A DNA stretch of 64,000 bases from QWHO01 sp039809865 (GTDB taxonomy: Bacteria; Vulcanimicrobiota; Xenobia; Xenobiales; QWHO01), in NCBI GenBank assembly GCA_039809865.1, contig JBDHVW010000019.1, positions 36,992 through 100,991 on the forward strand. The letters run 5' to 3'. The position numbers and the translations under genes are program-made. Below, piece by piece: positions 34,303 through 43,844 of this stretch (positions are counted from its first letter, which is position 1; every line of letters begins with the position of its first letter). Below the pieces are notes generated by a model that saw only the letters and a program-made list of their open reading frames with translations, was not told the DNA's origin and did not search any database.

Positions 34303-35055
34303 ATGAAGCAGCTTCTGTTGGTCACGTTCATGGTCGGATTGTCGTGCTGGCTGGGGTGGCCGACGCTGCCCGTGCGCTATCCGGGACCCCCGCAGTATCT
34401 GGCGTTCGCCTCCGAGCCGATCCCCACCGACCGGGTCAAGGAGACGGCGCGGCGTTATAACGGCAACGTGCTGATCGGCGTGGACGCCAACAGCGACTAC
34501 GCCAACACCTTGCTGGCCGCACGCCAGGCGAGCGCTCGCCTGCACGTCTACCTCGAGGGCCCGGGTGGCTCCACGGGTGAATCCTGGACGCCCGACGAGA
34601 AGGAGCGCTGCCAGGAGGCTGCCCGCCGCGTGGGGATCCTGGACAAGGAATGGCAGACCCGTTGGGATGAGGGCGGCTGGAAGGTCTGGACCTTCATGCA
34701 GCTGCGCCGGTTCAAGTCCGAGGGCTTCGAATCGGCCGAAGTGGACAATCTCCAGCGCGTGGTGCCCTCTCTGCTGGACTTCTACCAGGAGTATGCCTCC
34801 TGGTGGCAGCGCGGCCTGGTGCCGCGCCTGATGCTGAAGAACCTGGACGAGCCCAGCATGCGCGCCGTCGTGGACGCGGTGAAGGCGGGCAAGCTGCCCC
34901 GCGAGATGCTGGCCGATTTCGCGGTGTTCGAGACGTCTGCCGGCGACCCCACCGGGACGACGAAGGTGGCCTCAGAGCTCGGGATCGTGACGGTCACGAG
35001 CACGAACACCTACGACTACGCGGCCTTTGGGCCTTACACGCCAGCGGGGAAGTGA
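34303..35055 (+). CDS. Secreted GH114-like (TIM-barrel) glycosidase-family protein
   Basis: 250 aa from ATG 34303, where a signal peptide begins (MKQLLLVTFMVGLSCWLGWP). GH114-like pieces: FMQLRRFKSEGFESAEVDN (family GFDAVEPDN), GLVPRLMLKN (GLKNN-type) and ADFAVFETSAGD (FAVxExC-like, with Cys absent). The family includes endo-alpha-1,4-polygalactosaminidases. The acidic catalytic positions are partly kept, so activity is uncertain. An open frame starts upstream at 34195 but adds no signal-like sequence. Confidence 0.6.
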   Translation: MKQLLLVTFMVGLSCWLGWPTLPVRYPGPPQYLAFASEPIPTDRVKETARRYNGNVLIGVDANSDYANTLLAARQASARLHVYLEGPGGSTGESWTPDEKERCQEAARRVGILDKEWQTRWDEGGWKVWTFMQLRRFKSEGFESAEVDNLQRVVPSLLDFYQEYASWWQRGLVPRLMLKNLDEPSMRAVVDAVKAGKLPREMLADFAVFETSAGDPTGTTKVASELGIVTVTSTNTYDYAAFGPYTPAGK

Positions 35056-35190
35056 GGAGCCCCCTCGCGGCCGAAGAGCAGAGCCTCGTGACGCAAGGGA
35101 GTCATTGGGACAGGAGGTCACCCCACTCTTTTGCCCAGGGGCTCGTTTCAGCGTGGACACTCTGCTCGGCCTCTGATCAAATGCGGCTCG

Positions 35191-35580
35191 TCACGGGCGC
35201 GAGACCGTGAAGCTCGAGGCGCGGTCGTGCCAGAAAGCGATGGCCAGAAGGGCGTTGCGGGAGGGGTCTCGGTAGAGCCAGACCGAGGGGGTCTCCTCGG
35301 AGGGGTCGCCCAGCGTCGAGCGGACCTGCGCTCGGGAGCAGCCGAGGGGGACCGCGATTCCGCGGGACGCGAAATGCGAGCCGCGCAGGCGGGTGGGAAG
35401 GGCGCCACCGTAGGTCACCACCAGGTCGCCCCGGTCTTTCGACTCGATCGCGGCGCGGGAGTAAGTGAGCGAGACCCCGTTGAGGGTCCAGATCTGGGGC
35501 GCCTCGTAGTCCGCCCACGCGGGGAGACACCCAATCAAAAGGACCGCCAACAGCGGTCCTCTCAATACGGACTTCCTCAC
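35191..35580 (-). CDS. Small secreted protein with SmpA/BamE-like LGDP motif
   Basis: 129 aa. Signal peptide MRKSVLRGPLLAVLLIGCLPAWA. The middle is beta-rich (VSLTYSRAAIESKDRGDLVVTY), then GCSRAQVRSTLGDPSEETPSVWLY, which recalls the beta-x-beta SmpA/BamE fold where LG(x)P starts the repeat. No lipobox is evident. Function unknown. It lies 7 bases beyond the end of the mur cluster's first stop. Confidence 0.6.
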   Translation of the reverse strand: MRKSVLRGPLLAVLLIGCLPAWADYEAPQIWTLNGVSLTYSRAAIESKDRGDLVVTYGGALPTRLRGSHFASRGIAVPLGCSRAQVRSTLGDPSEETPSVWLYRDPSRNALLAIAFWHDRASSFTVSRP

Positions 35581-35587
35581 GGACAGT

Positions 35588-37021
35588 CTAGATGACCGCC
35601 GCCTGCTTCAGGGCGGGCTTTCCCAGGTAGTCACCCAGGACCGGAGCCCACGACGTGATGTCGCCCGCGCCCAGCATCAAGACCAGATCGCCGGGGCGGC
35701 ACAGGTGGGCCAGCATCTCACCGGCATCGTGGATGCCAGGCGTGTGATAGACCTCCTTGGGGCCACCGTGGCGGCGGATCTTGTCCACCAGAAGCTCGGA
35801 CTTGACGCCCACGATGGGCACCTCACCCGCGGAATAGATGTCCGTCACCAACAACACGTCGGCCTCGTCGAAAGACTCGGCGAACTCGTCGGCCAGGAAC
35901 TTGGTGCGCGTATAACGGTGGGGCTGGAACAGCGCCACCACCCGCTTGGCATAACCCGAGCGGGCGGCGTGCACCGCCGCGGCGACTTTGGCGGGGTTGT
36001 GAGCGTAGTCGTCCACCAACATCACGCCGGCGTACTCGCCGCGAACCTGGAAGCGCCGCTGCACGCCCTCGAAGTGCTCGAGAGCGCGCGCGATCTGGCT
36101 GAAGGACATGCCGCTGTGGAGACCCACCGCGACCGCCACCAGTGAGTTCTGAATGTTGTGGCGGCCCGGCACGCTCAGCACCAGCTCGCCCAGGTGCTCG
36201 CCGTTGCGATAGACCTGGCAGCGCGAGGCGAAGTTGCGCAGCTCGATGTCGCGGGCCTGGATCTCGGCGCCGTCCTCGAGGCCGTAGGTCACATACTTGC
36301 GCTTGACCTGCGGCAGCAGCTTCTTGACCAGCGGATGGTCGGTGCACAGGATCAGCAGGCCGTCCTCCTCCGGGACGCGGTGCATGAACTCGACGAAGAC
36401 CTCCTGGATCTTGGCCATGGTCTTCTCGTAATCGAAGTTCAGGCCGGCGAACGCGGCGGCCGACAGGTTGACGTCGGAATCGATGTTCGTGACCACGCCG
36501 ATCTTGGGCGAGAGGTCGAGGAAGGAAGCGTCCGACTCGTCGGCCTCGGCCACCAGGTGCGTCCCCAGGCCGAGCTTGGCGTTGGAGCCGATGTCGTTGA
36601 CCTCGCCCCCGATGATGACGGTCGGGTTGAACTTGCCGTGCTCGAGCACGCGGGCCACCATCGAGGTGGTGGTGGTCTTGCCGTGCGTGCCAGCCACCGC
36701 GATTCCCACGCGGTCCTGCATCACGTAGCCCAGCATCTGGCCCCGGGTGCGAATCGTCAGGCCGCGCTGCTTGGCGGCGACCAGCTCGGGATTGGTGGGG
36801 GGGACCGCCGAGGAAACGACCAGGATACTGGCATCCCCCAAGTTATCGCCATGATGCCCGATGTGAATGCGAGCTCCCAGCTCCTGCAACCCCGCTGTAA
36901 TGCCGGAAGGCTTCAAATCCGAGCCCGATACCGTCCATCCCAGCTGCAGCAGCACGCGGGCAATTCCGCTCATGCCGATCCCGCCGATTCCCACGAAGTG
37001 GGCGTGGCGCCTGTCAGTCAT
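35588..37021 (-). CDS. murC: UDP-N-acetylmuramate--L-alanine ligase MurC
   Basis: 477 aa. MurC adds L-Ala to UDP-MurNAc in the cytoplasm. N-terminal GIGGIGMSGIA Rossmann motif, ATP-binding GTHGKTTTTSM (about 113-123), and the Mur ligase central and C-terminal motifs (HNPAK, FQPHRYTRT). Last gene of the minus-strand dcw cluster. Confidence 0.97.
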   Translation of the reverse strand: MTDRRHAHFVGIGGIGMSGIARVLLQLGWTVSGSDLKPSGITAGLQELGARIHIGHHGDNLGDASILVVSSAVPPTNPELVAAKQRGLTIRTRGQMLGYVMQDRVGIAVAGTHGKTTTTSMVARVLEHGKFNPTVIIGGEVNDIGSNAKLGLGTHLVAEADESDASFLDLSPKIGVVTNIDSDVNLSAAAFAGLNFDYEKTMAKIQEVFVEFMHRVPEEDGLLILCTDHPLVKKLLPQVKRKYVTYGLEDGAEIQARDIELRNFASRCQVYRNGEHLGELVLSVPGRHNIQNSLVAVAVGLHSGMSFSQIARALEHFEGVQRRFQVRGEYAGVMLVDDYAHNPAKVAAAVHAARSGYAKRVVALFQPHRYTRTKFLADEFAESFDEADVLLVTDIYSAGEVPIVGVKSELLVDKIRRHGGPKEVYHTPGIHDAGEMLAHLCRPGDLVLMLGAGDITSWAPVLGDYLGKPALKQAAVI

Positions 37022-37051
37022 CCCGTCTCCTTTCCTTCTCCCGGGTCCGAC

Positions 37052-38131
37052 TCAATTCAGCAGAGCGTGCACCAGTTCGAGTATCCGGTCCGTGGCGTCA
37101 GGCTTCCCCAGTTCCCGACTCGCCCCGGCCATTCTGGCCAGCTTCTCCGTTGAGCCGAACAGCTTCTCCACCGCTTCCCCAAGACGGGCCTCTACCTCGC
37201 TGTCTTCCAGCAGCTCGGCCGCCCCCGTGTCTACCGCCGCCCGCGCATTCAGCCGCTGATGGTCCTCGGCGGCGTGCGGGTAAGGCACCAGGATGGCTGG
37301 CAGCCCCCGCGCCGTCACCTCGGCCATCGTGGTGGCGCCGGATCGGCACACTACCAGATTAGCCGCTGCGTAGGCCGCTGCCACGTCATCGAGATAACCC
37401 ACCGGCCGGTAGTCGAGTTGACCCGTCCGCGGACGAGACCGCTCCACCTCTTCGAGGTGCTTGGGACCGGTCAGGTGCAGCACCGTCCACTCTTTGTCGG
37501 ACCAGCGCTCCAGCGAATGGAGCACGGCCCGGTTGAGACTGACGGCACCCTGACTGCCTCCCGTGACCAACAAGCAGGGTTTCTCCGGATCCAACCCCAG
37601 CCGCTTTCTTCCGTCGGCCCGCGAGCAGGCCAGGATATCAGCGCGGATCGGGTTGCCCGTGACCAGCGTCTTGCCCCCCGGCAGCCAACGAGCCGACTCG
37701 GGAAACTGGACGCAGACGTGGCGGGCAAAGCGCGCCAAAAGTCGCGTCACTTTGCCAGGAACCGCATTCTGCTCCAACACCAGCAACCGAACCCCCAGGA
37801 CCGTCCCCGCCAGGGCCACAGGGGCGCTGGCGAATCCACCGGTACCGACAATCAGGTTGGGACGATGATGAAGCAGCCAACCCAGACACTGCGCGAACCC
37901 TACCGCCGTCTCCAACAACCCCCGCAGGGCCTCGAGAGGCTTGCGCGAGAGCTTGCCCGCCTTCACGAGGTGGAGCGGGAAACCGAACCGCGGAACGATA
38001 TCGGCCTCGACCCCCCCCAGCGCCCCGAAGAAATGGATCTCCAGACCTTCGGTGCGTAAGCGCTCGGCCAGAGTCAACCCGGGGTAGAGATGTCCACCGG
38101 TTCCCCCACCGGCGAAAAGAACACGCTTCAA
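37052..38131 (-). CDS. murG: UDP-N-acetylglucosamine--lipid I N-acetylglucosaminyltransferase MurG
   Basis: 359 aa. MurG makes lipid II at the inner face of the membrane. GGGTGGHLYPGL at the start, VGTGGFASAPVALA, LVTGGSQGAVSLN and CRSGATTMAEVTA are conserved. TTG start at 38131 with no clear ribosome binding site; the 66-aa ORF just upstream ends 13 bases away. Confidence 0.96.
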   Translation of the reverse strand: MKRVLFAGGGTGGHLYPGLTLAERLRTEGLEIHFFGALGGVEADIVPRFGFPLHLVKAGKLSRKPLEALRGLLETAVGFAQCLGWLLHHRPNLIVGTGGFASAPVALAGTVLGVRLLVLEQNAVPGKVTRLLARFARHVCVQFPESARWLPGGKTLVTGNPIRADILACSRADGRKRLGLDPEKPCLLVTGGSQGAVSLNRAVLHSLERWSDKEWTVLHLTGPKHLEEVERSRPRTGQLDYRPVGYLDDVAAAYAAANLVVCRSGATTMAEVTARGLPAILVPYPHAAEDHQRLNARAAVDTGAAELLEDSEVEARLGEAVEKLFGSTEKLARMAGASRELGKPDATDRILELVHALLN

Positions 38132-38144
38132 GCTACTGGCCGCG

Positions 38145-38345
38145 TCAGTGTCGAAAGATATTCACGTTTTCGGTGAAAAAAGCTAAATTTCCTCCTCTAT
38201 CGTAGACGAAGGCCCCAGGGTTCTGCGCTCGGCGGATTGTTCCTCCTGCACATTGGAAGTGCGTTTTTTGGCATTGGAGCTCGGGTGGCAATGTTTCCCC
38301 GTGTTCGAGTGCCTGGTGAGGAATTTTCTTCCGTACGAAAGCCAT
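38145..38345 (-). CDS. Small ORF of atypical composition between ftsW and murG
   Basis: 66 aa starting MAFVRKKIPHQALEHGETLP and including cysteines (QCQKTHFQCAGG). A GGAAG-type ribosome site precedes ATG 38345. The 290-base stretch between ftsW and murG is visibly richer in A/T than its surroundings. No homology recognised. It could be a short acquired piece with no function. Confidence 0.3.
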   Translation of the reverse strand: MAFVRKKIPHQALEHGETLPPELQCQKTHFQCAGGTIRRAQNPGAFVYDRGGNLAFFTENVNIFRH

Positions 38346-38423
38346 AGAGTCTTCCGTCTCCGAGTGTAGATCGACTTTGTGTCAATCCTGGGTCAGGAGG
38401 GGATGGCCTCTGGGGGGATGTGC

Positions 38424-39791
38424 CTAAGAGGTGCGGCGGTGGCTGTGGCCGCGGGCGGCCAGGGCTTCGGCGCGGCGGCGCAGGCGTCCGCCGGCGTCGG
38501 CCAGGCCGGGCTCGATGGGCGGGCGCGGGAGGTTGCTCGAGGAGCCGCTCTTGAGGCGGTTGCCGGCGGCCTTCGACTCCCACTCGCCGCGCGAAACCGA
38601 GCCGATGGTCTCCTCGTTGGAGGAAGACAGCGTGGCGCCCCGGCGCATGCGGCGGCGCTCCTTCTGGGGGCGCTCCCGGAAAGCGATCTGGCGCTTGTTG
38701 TAGTCGGCGATGTTGAGCAAAATTCCGATGTTGATCAGGGAGAACAGCAGGCTGGTTCCGCCGTAGGAGATGAACGGGAGCGGGATGCCCGTGCTGGGGA
38801 TGGCGCCGCTCACCACCGCGATGTTCATCACCGCCTGGAACGCGATCTGGAACGTGACCCCGACGGCCAACAACCGCAGATACGGTCGGCGACAGTTCAC
38901 GGCCACCTTGAAGCCCTTGTAGAGGAAGCAGAGGAAGAGGACCAGCACCGCGATCCCGCCGATGAGGCCGAGCTCCTCGCCCAGGATGGCGAAGATGAAG
39001 TCGGTGTGCATCTCGGGCAGATAGTTGTATTTCTGATGGCTCTCTCCCAGGCCCTGGCCCCAGACCCCGCCCGAGGCCAGCGCCAGCAGGGACTGAAAGA
39101 GCTGGTAGCCGGTGTCCTGGGTGTCCTTCATCGGGTCGAGGAACGTGGCCAGACGGGCCACGCGGTAAGGCTTGGAGGCGACCATCGCGCACACGGCGAG
39201 CGCGCCCGCGGCGGCCATCCCACCCAGGTGCTCGACACGCGCGCCAGCCACGAACAACATGCCCATGAAGACGGCCGCGATGACCAGTCCGGTGCCAAGG
39301 TCGGGCTCGAGCTCGACCAGCATCATCGTGGCGCCGAAGATGGCCAGCGCGGGCACCAGGCGGCCAAAGCTCTGCACCCGGTCGCGACGACGCTCGAGCG
39401 CGTCGGCCAGGTAGAAGATCATGGCCAGCTTGGCCAACTCGGCCGGCTGGAACTGGAAAGAGCCGATCAGGATCCAGCGCTGGGCACCGTTGATCTCGGG
39501 CCCGAGCACCAGGACCGCGGCCAGCAGGCCCAGCGAGACGATGGTAAAGGGAAGACTGGTAAGCTGACGCCAGCGCAACAGGTCGATACGGCGGACCAGC
39601 ATCATGGCGCTCAGAGCGACCGCCAGGTAGACCAGCTGGCGCTTGAGGAAGAAGTAGGCGTCGTGACCAAAGTCGGGGCTCGAAGCCGTCATAACCGCCG
39701 AGGAGCTGAACACCAGCAACGTGCCCAGGGTGACCAGCGAGAGGGCGATCGTCAGGATCCAACCCTCGGAGACGCGGCGAACAGCTTTCAC
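38424..39791 (-). CDS. ftsW: Lipid II flippase/polymerase FtsW (SEDS family)
   Basis: 455 aa from GTG 39791, whose GTGA overlaps the murD stop. Ten or so helices, with family motifs GAQRWI (ahead of the SFQFQPAELAKLA segment), GVWGQGLGES, PEMHTDFIFAILGEELGL and IPLPFISYGGTSLL. A charged cytoplasmic tail of about 85 residues follows (RERPQKERRRMRRG...). FtsW polymerises septal glycan together with FtsI. The open frame continues to 40343 only as a shadow of murD. Confidence 0.96.
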   Translation of the reverse strand: MKAVRRVSEGWILTIALSLVTLGTLLVFSSSAVMTASSPDFGHDAYFFLKRQLVYLAVALSAMMLVRRIDLLRWRQLTSLPFTIVSLGLLAAVLVLGPEINGAQRWILIGSFQFQPAELAKLAMIFYLADALERRRDRVQSFGRLVPALAIFGATMMLVELEPDLGTGLVIAAVFMGMLFVAGARVEHLGGMAAAGALAVCAMVASKPYRVARLATFLDPMKDTQDTGYQLFQSLLALASGGVWGQGLGESHQKYNYLPEMHTDFIFAILGEELGLIGGIAVLVLFLCFLYKGFKVAVNCRRPYLRLLAVGVTFQIAFQAVMNIAVVSGAIPSTGIPLPFISYGGTSLLFSLINIGILLNIADYNKRQIAFRERPQKERRRMRRGATLSSSNEETIGSVSRGEWESKAAGNRLKSGSSSNLPRPPIEPGLADAGGRLRRRAEALAARGHSHRRTS

Positions 39792-41188
39792 GAGACCCTC
39801 CCACGGACCAGAGCGCGGAACTGATCGCCCCGGTCCTCGGCGTTTTTGAACATGTCGAAACTGGCACAGGCGGGCGAGAGCAAGACCACGCCCCCCGGCT
39901 CGGCCAGCCCGGCGGCCAGCTCGATGGCCCGGGCAAAGTCGCGCTCGGCGTGATGGATACTGGCGTGACCGGCGTTGCGAGCGGCCTCGTCCAGGCGGGG
40001 AGCGGCCTCGCCGATCAGCACCAGGTGCTTGACCCGCCTCGCGATAGCTTTCCCCAGGTCGGTGAAGTCGGTGCCCTTCTCCTTGCCCCCGGCGATGAGG
40101 ACGAGCGGGCCGTCGTAGGTCTCGAGCGCCATCTCGACGCTGGACGAGTTGGTGGCCTTGGAGTCGTCGATCCAGCGCACGCCCTGGTGCGTGGCCACCA
40201 GCTCCAGCCGGTGGTGCAACGGATGGTGGTCGGCCAGGGCCTGGCGCATCCGGTCGACGGGCACTTGCAGGGCGCCGCCGACGCAGATCGCGGCCAGCGC
40301 GTTGAGCAGATTGTGCGGGCCCGGGAGACCCGGGAAATCCCACTTGAACAGGGTTTGCGGAGTATCGGTCAGCTTGAGGACGATGTTTCCAGCCTGGAAA
40401 TAGGCGCCCCGCTCCACCGGGTGCGTCGCGGAAAACTCCAGGATCTGCGGGTCGGCCTTGCGGCGCGGCTTCGGGAAGCCGTGGTGCCAGTCGGGCAGCG
40501 TGCCCGTCTCGAGCTGGCGCTTGACGATCTGGGACGGCTCGTCGTCCGCCGGAAAGACCGCCCAGTCGGTGGCGGTCTGGTAGGCGAAGAGGCGCGACTT
40601 GGCGTTGCGATACTCCTCCAGCGTGGGATGGCGGTCGAGATGGTCGGGCGTGACATTGGTCAAAACCGCCACGTGGGGGGCGAACTCGTGGGTCGTCTCC
40701 AGCTGGAAACTCGAGATTTCGGCCACCACCAGGCGGTCCCCGGTCAGCGGCGCCACCTCCGCCACCAGCGGATTGCCGATGTTACCCGCCAGGATCGAGC
40801 GCGGCTCGAGCATGTGATGGATGAGCGTGACCGTGGTGGACTTGCCGTTCGTGCCGGTCACCGCGATGAAGGGCGCTTTGCTCAACCTCCTCGCAATCTC
40901 CACCTCGCCGGCCACCTCGACGCCCCTGGCCAGGGCCTCCTGGACCATCGGGCTGTGGATGCTGACGCCCGGGCTGATGATGAGCATGTCCGTCTGGAGC
41001 ACGCGCGTGGAGTGCTTGCCGGACTCATATTCCGCGCCCTCTTTCTCGAGCTGGGCGATCTGGTCTTGCAACTGCTCCGACGGGCGGGTATCGCTGATGA
41101 AGGGCTCCGCCCCGTGCTTCTTGAGCTCGCGCACCAGCGCCATGCCGCTCTTGCCCATCCCCAGCACGGACACGCGCTTGCCCTGCAT
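39788..41188 (-). CDS. murD: UDP-N-acetylmuramoylalanine--D-glutamate ligase MurD
   Basis: 466 aa. Rossmann start VSVLGMGKSGMALVREL, ATP loop VTGTNGKSTTVTL, and WIDDSKATNSSSVEMAL late. Overlaps mraY by one base (TGATG) and ftsW by 4 bases. Confidence 0.96.
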   Translation of the reverse strand: MQGKRVSVLGMGKSGMALVRELKKHGAEPFISDTRPSEQLQDQIAQLEKEGAEYESGKHSTRVLQTDMLIISPGVSIHSPMVQEALARGVEVAGEVEIARRLSKAPFIAVTGTNGKSTTVTLIHHMLEPRSILAGNIGNPLVAEVAPLTGDRLVVAEISSFQLETTHEFAPHVAVLTNVTPDHLDRHPTLEEYRNAKSRLFAYQTATDWAVFPADDEPSQIVKRQLETGTLPDWHHGFPKPRRKADPQILEFSATHPVERGAYFQAGNIVLKLTDTPQTLFKWDFPGLPGPHNLLNALAAICVGGALQVPVDRMRQALADHHPLHHRLELVATHQGVRWIDDSKATNSSSVEMALETYDGPLVLIAGGKEKGTDFTDLGKAIARRVKHLVLIGEAAPRLDEAARNAGHASIHHAERDFARAIELAAGLAEPGGVVLLSPACASFDMFKNAEDRGDQFRALVRGRVS

Positions 41189-42189
41189 CAGCGGGTCGCC
41201 AGATAGGCCATCACGCCGATCGCTCCGAGCAGTGCGGAGACGATGCTGAAACGCGCGGTGACCTTCATCTCGGGTTGGGTGGCCTCGAAGTGGTGGTGGA
41301 GCGGGCTCATGCGAAAGATGCGCTTGCCCTTCGTCAGCTTGAAATAGCTGACTTGCAGCATGACGCTGAGCGTCTCGGCGACGTAGATGCCTCCGATGAG
41401 CGGGAGCCAGAACTCGGTGCGAGTGAGCAGCGCCAGGCCCGCCAGAGCGCCTCCCAGGGCCATCGAGCCGGTATCGCCCATGAAGATCTTGGCGGGGTAG
41501 GCGTTGTACCAGAGGAAACCGAGGCAGGCGCCGATCAGGGCCGAGCAGCTGATGGCGAGGTCCGGGCGGCCCGTCGCCAGCGCGATGACCAGGTAGGCCA
41601 GCAGCGAGCAGCTCACCGTGCCGGCCGCCAGGCCATCGAGGCCGTCGGTCAGGTTGACGGCGTTGGTGGTCGCGATGGTGACCGCGATGGCCAGAATGGC
41701 CACCAGCGGGGCGCTCGTGATGGTCATGAAGTAGGGAATGGTGATCGTGGTCTCACCCGTGGCGATGAGGAACGCCCCCGCGGCCACGCCCAGAGCGAGC
41801 TGCAGGGCCAGCTTGTGGCGGGGCTTCATGCCGGCATTGTGGCGCTTGAGAACTTTGGCCAGGTCGTCCTTGGCGCCCAGCGCCGCCCCCCCGAGAATGA
41901 GGAGCCAGAGCATCGCGGACTGGGGCGTAAACTTGACCCAGCAGGCTCCCAACAGGCCCGCGAGCACGAGGACGGCTCCACCCATCGTGGGTGTGCCGGC
42001 TTTGTCAAAATGGGACTTGGGGCCCTCCTCGCGGATGGCCTGACCGAACTTCAGCTTGCGCATGGCGTGGATGAAGGCCGGCATGCTCGCCAGGCCGAGG
42101 CCGAACGCGGTCAGGAGCGCCAGGAGGAGGGGTGTAAGGAAAGGAGAGGCGGAGAGGTTGGGAGGAATATTATTCAAGGTGGATTGCAT
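41188..42189 (-). CDS. mraY: Phospho-N-acetylmuramoyl-pentapeptide transferase MraY
   Basis: 333 aa, about ten membrane helices. The family motifs are GPKSHFDKAGTPTMGG, TDGLDGLAAG and FMGDTGSMALGG. Catalytic Asp pairs are intact. It makes lipid I. The N-terminal residues 12-21 (LSASPFLTPL) are encoded by a copy of the dispersed 28-base repeat. It lies 9 bases after murE; murF, usual neighbour here, is missing. Confidence 0.97.
   Translation of the reverse strand: MQSTLNNIPPNLSASPFLTPLLLALLTAFGLGLASMPAFIHAMRKLKFGQAIREEGPKSHFDKAGTPTMGGAVLVLAGLLGACWVKFTPQSAMLWLLILGGAALGAKDDLAKVLKRHNAGMKPRHKLALQLALGVAAGAFLIATGETTITIPYFMTITSAPLVAILAIAVTIATTNAVNLTDGLDGLAAGTVSCSLLAYLVIALATGRPDLAISCSALIGACLGFLWYNAYPAKIFMGDTGSMALGGALAGLALLTRTEFWLPLIGGIYVAETLSVMLQVSYFKLTKGKRIFRMSPLHHHFEATQPEMKVTARFSIVSALLGAIGVMAYLATR
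42129..42156 (+). repeat. Dispersed 28-base repeat, copy B (inside mraY)
   Basis: Starts GGGGTGT (42129-42135) and continues AAGGAAA, GGAGAGG, CGGAGAG, like the copies at 10868 and 51153. Translated on the minus strand as part of MraY (residues about 12-21). Confidence 0.6.
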
Positions 42190-42198
42190 AAAAAAGGC

Positions 42199-43770
42199 TC
42201 ACCTTGGATTGTCTCGCAGGGCGGGCATCTCGCCGGAGTGGCGGCGATGCTCGGTCCAGAGAGCGGGGGAAGCGTTGCGGCGGTCGCGGCGGCCGGCTTT
42301 GTTCAGGCGCAGGCGCACCGCCTGGCGGGCGACCTCGACGTCGTCGAAGTCGACCGGGCCGTCGCGCAAGATCTGCTGGGACTCGTGGCCTTTGCCGGCG
42401 ATCAGGATCATGTCGCCCGGGTTGGCCATCGCCACCGCGCGGCTGATGGCCAGACCCCGGTCGAGCTCTGCCTCCCAGGAGGCGGCCGTGCCCACGCCCC
42501 CCCGGCGGATATCGGCCATGATGGAGGCGGGCGATTCGGAGCGCGGGTTGTCGGAGGTGAGGATGACGACGTCGGCCCCCTGGCCGGCGATCTCGCCCAT
42601 CACGGCGCGCTTGCCGCGGTCGCGCTCGCCCGGGCAACCAAAGACCAGGATGACCCGGCCCTCGGTGAGGGGGCGGGCCGACTCGAGGAGCTGGCGCAGC
42701 CCGTCGGGCGTGCTGGCGTAGTCGACCACCGTGGTGAAATCCTGGCCCTCGCGGATCAGCTCGAAACGGCCGCGCACGCCGGTCACCGACTCGACCGCCT
42801 TCAGGGTGTCCTCCAGCTCGATGCGCTGCGCGAGACCGGTGGCGATGGCGGCCAGGGCGTTGGGCACGTTGAACAGGCCCGAAAGCTTGAGGTGGATGCG
42901 TTTCTGGCCCACCGGAGTGACGGCGCGGAAGCTCACGCCGTGCGGGCTGGCCTGGATGTCCTCGGCGCGCACCATGGCGTCGGGGTGGAGGCCGTAGGTG
43001 ATGTGCGGCACGCGCAGCCTGGGGACGATGCGGCGCGTGTAGGCATTGTCCAGGTTGAGCACCGCGAACGGCGGACAGAGGCGACGCTCGCGGGTGCCAA
43101 GATTGAGGAACAGGCGCATCTTGGAGTTGAAGTAGCTCTCCAGATCGCCGTGAAAATCCAGGTGATTGCGGCTCAGGTTGGTAAAGATGGCCATGTCGAA
43201 GTGCATGCCGTGGACGCGATCGAGGGCCAGCGCGTGCGAGGTGACCTCCATGACCACCGAGTCGTGGCCCACACCCCGCATGTCGGCGAGCAGGTGATGC
43301 AGCTCGAGCGACTCGGGGGTCGGATTGGCCAGGAGACGGGTGGTATCGCCCACCTTGGCGTGAATCGAGCCCACCAGGCCGGGATTGAGACCCTTGGCCT
43401 TGAGCACGGCCTCACAGAAGTGCGTCGTGGTGGTCTTGCCCGTGGTGCCGGTCACGCCCAGCACCAGCATCTGGTCGGCGGGACGGCCGCACAGCTCGGC
43501 GGAGAGGTGGGCCAGCGCCTGGCGGGCATTGGGGACGCGCAGGGTAGGGGCCTCGGGCAGCGGGACCTCCCGATCGATGATCAGTCCCACCGCGCCGTTC
43601 CGCAAAGCTTCCTGGGCGTAGTCGGCGCCGTCTTCCTTCAGACCGCGGATACAGACGAAAACATCTCCCGGGCGGACCGCCCGAGAGTTGTACGCCAGCC
43701 CCGACACCGGCACGTCGTCGCCCGAAGGTTGATTTAGATTCAACAGTCGAGCCATCTCTGCCAGTGTCAT
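42199..43770 (-). CDS. murE: UDP-N-acetylmuramoyl-tripeptide synthetase MurE
   Basis: 523 aa. GVTGTTGKTTTTHF ATP loop, and the specificity motif DNPR in TSDNPRSESP, which predicts meso-diaminopimelate as the third residue. The C-terminus has an unusual Arg-rich tail after HNKAGR-like NKAGRRDRRN, ending DNPR. Confidence 0.96.
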   Translation of the reverse strand: MTLAEMARLLNLNQPSGDDVPVSGLAYNSRAVRPGDVFVCIRGLKEDGADYAQEALRNGAVGLIIDREVPLPEAPTLRVPNARQALAHLSAELCGRPADQMLVLGVTGTTGKTTTTHFCEAVLKAKGLNPGLVGSIHAKVGDTTRLLANPTPESLELHHLLADMRGVGHDSVVMEVTSHALALDRVHGMHFDMAIFTNLSRNHLDFHGDLESYFNSKMRLFLNLGTRERRLCPPFAVLNLDNAYTRRIVPRLRVPHITYGLHPDAMVRAEDIQASPHGVSFRAVTPVGQKRIHLKLSGLFNVPNALAAIATGLAQRIELEDTLKAVESVTGVRGRFELIREGQDFTTVVDYASTPDGLRQLLESARPLTEGRVILVFGCPGERDRGKRAVMGEIAGQGADVVILTSDNPRSESPASIMADIRRGGVGTAASWEAELDRGLAISRAVAMANPGDMILIAGKGHESQQILRDGPVDFDDVEVARQAVRLRLNKAGRRDRRNASPALWTEHRRHSGEMPALRDNPR

Positions 43771-43844
43771 CCGCCGACCCCTTTCCCGAGGAACGTTGAT
43801 ATCATTAGGTTCTTACCGATCGAAACGGAGAAAAATTCTCCGCA

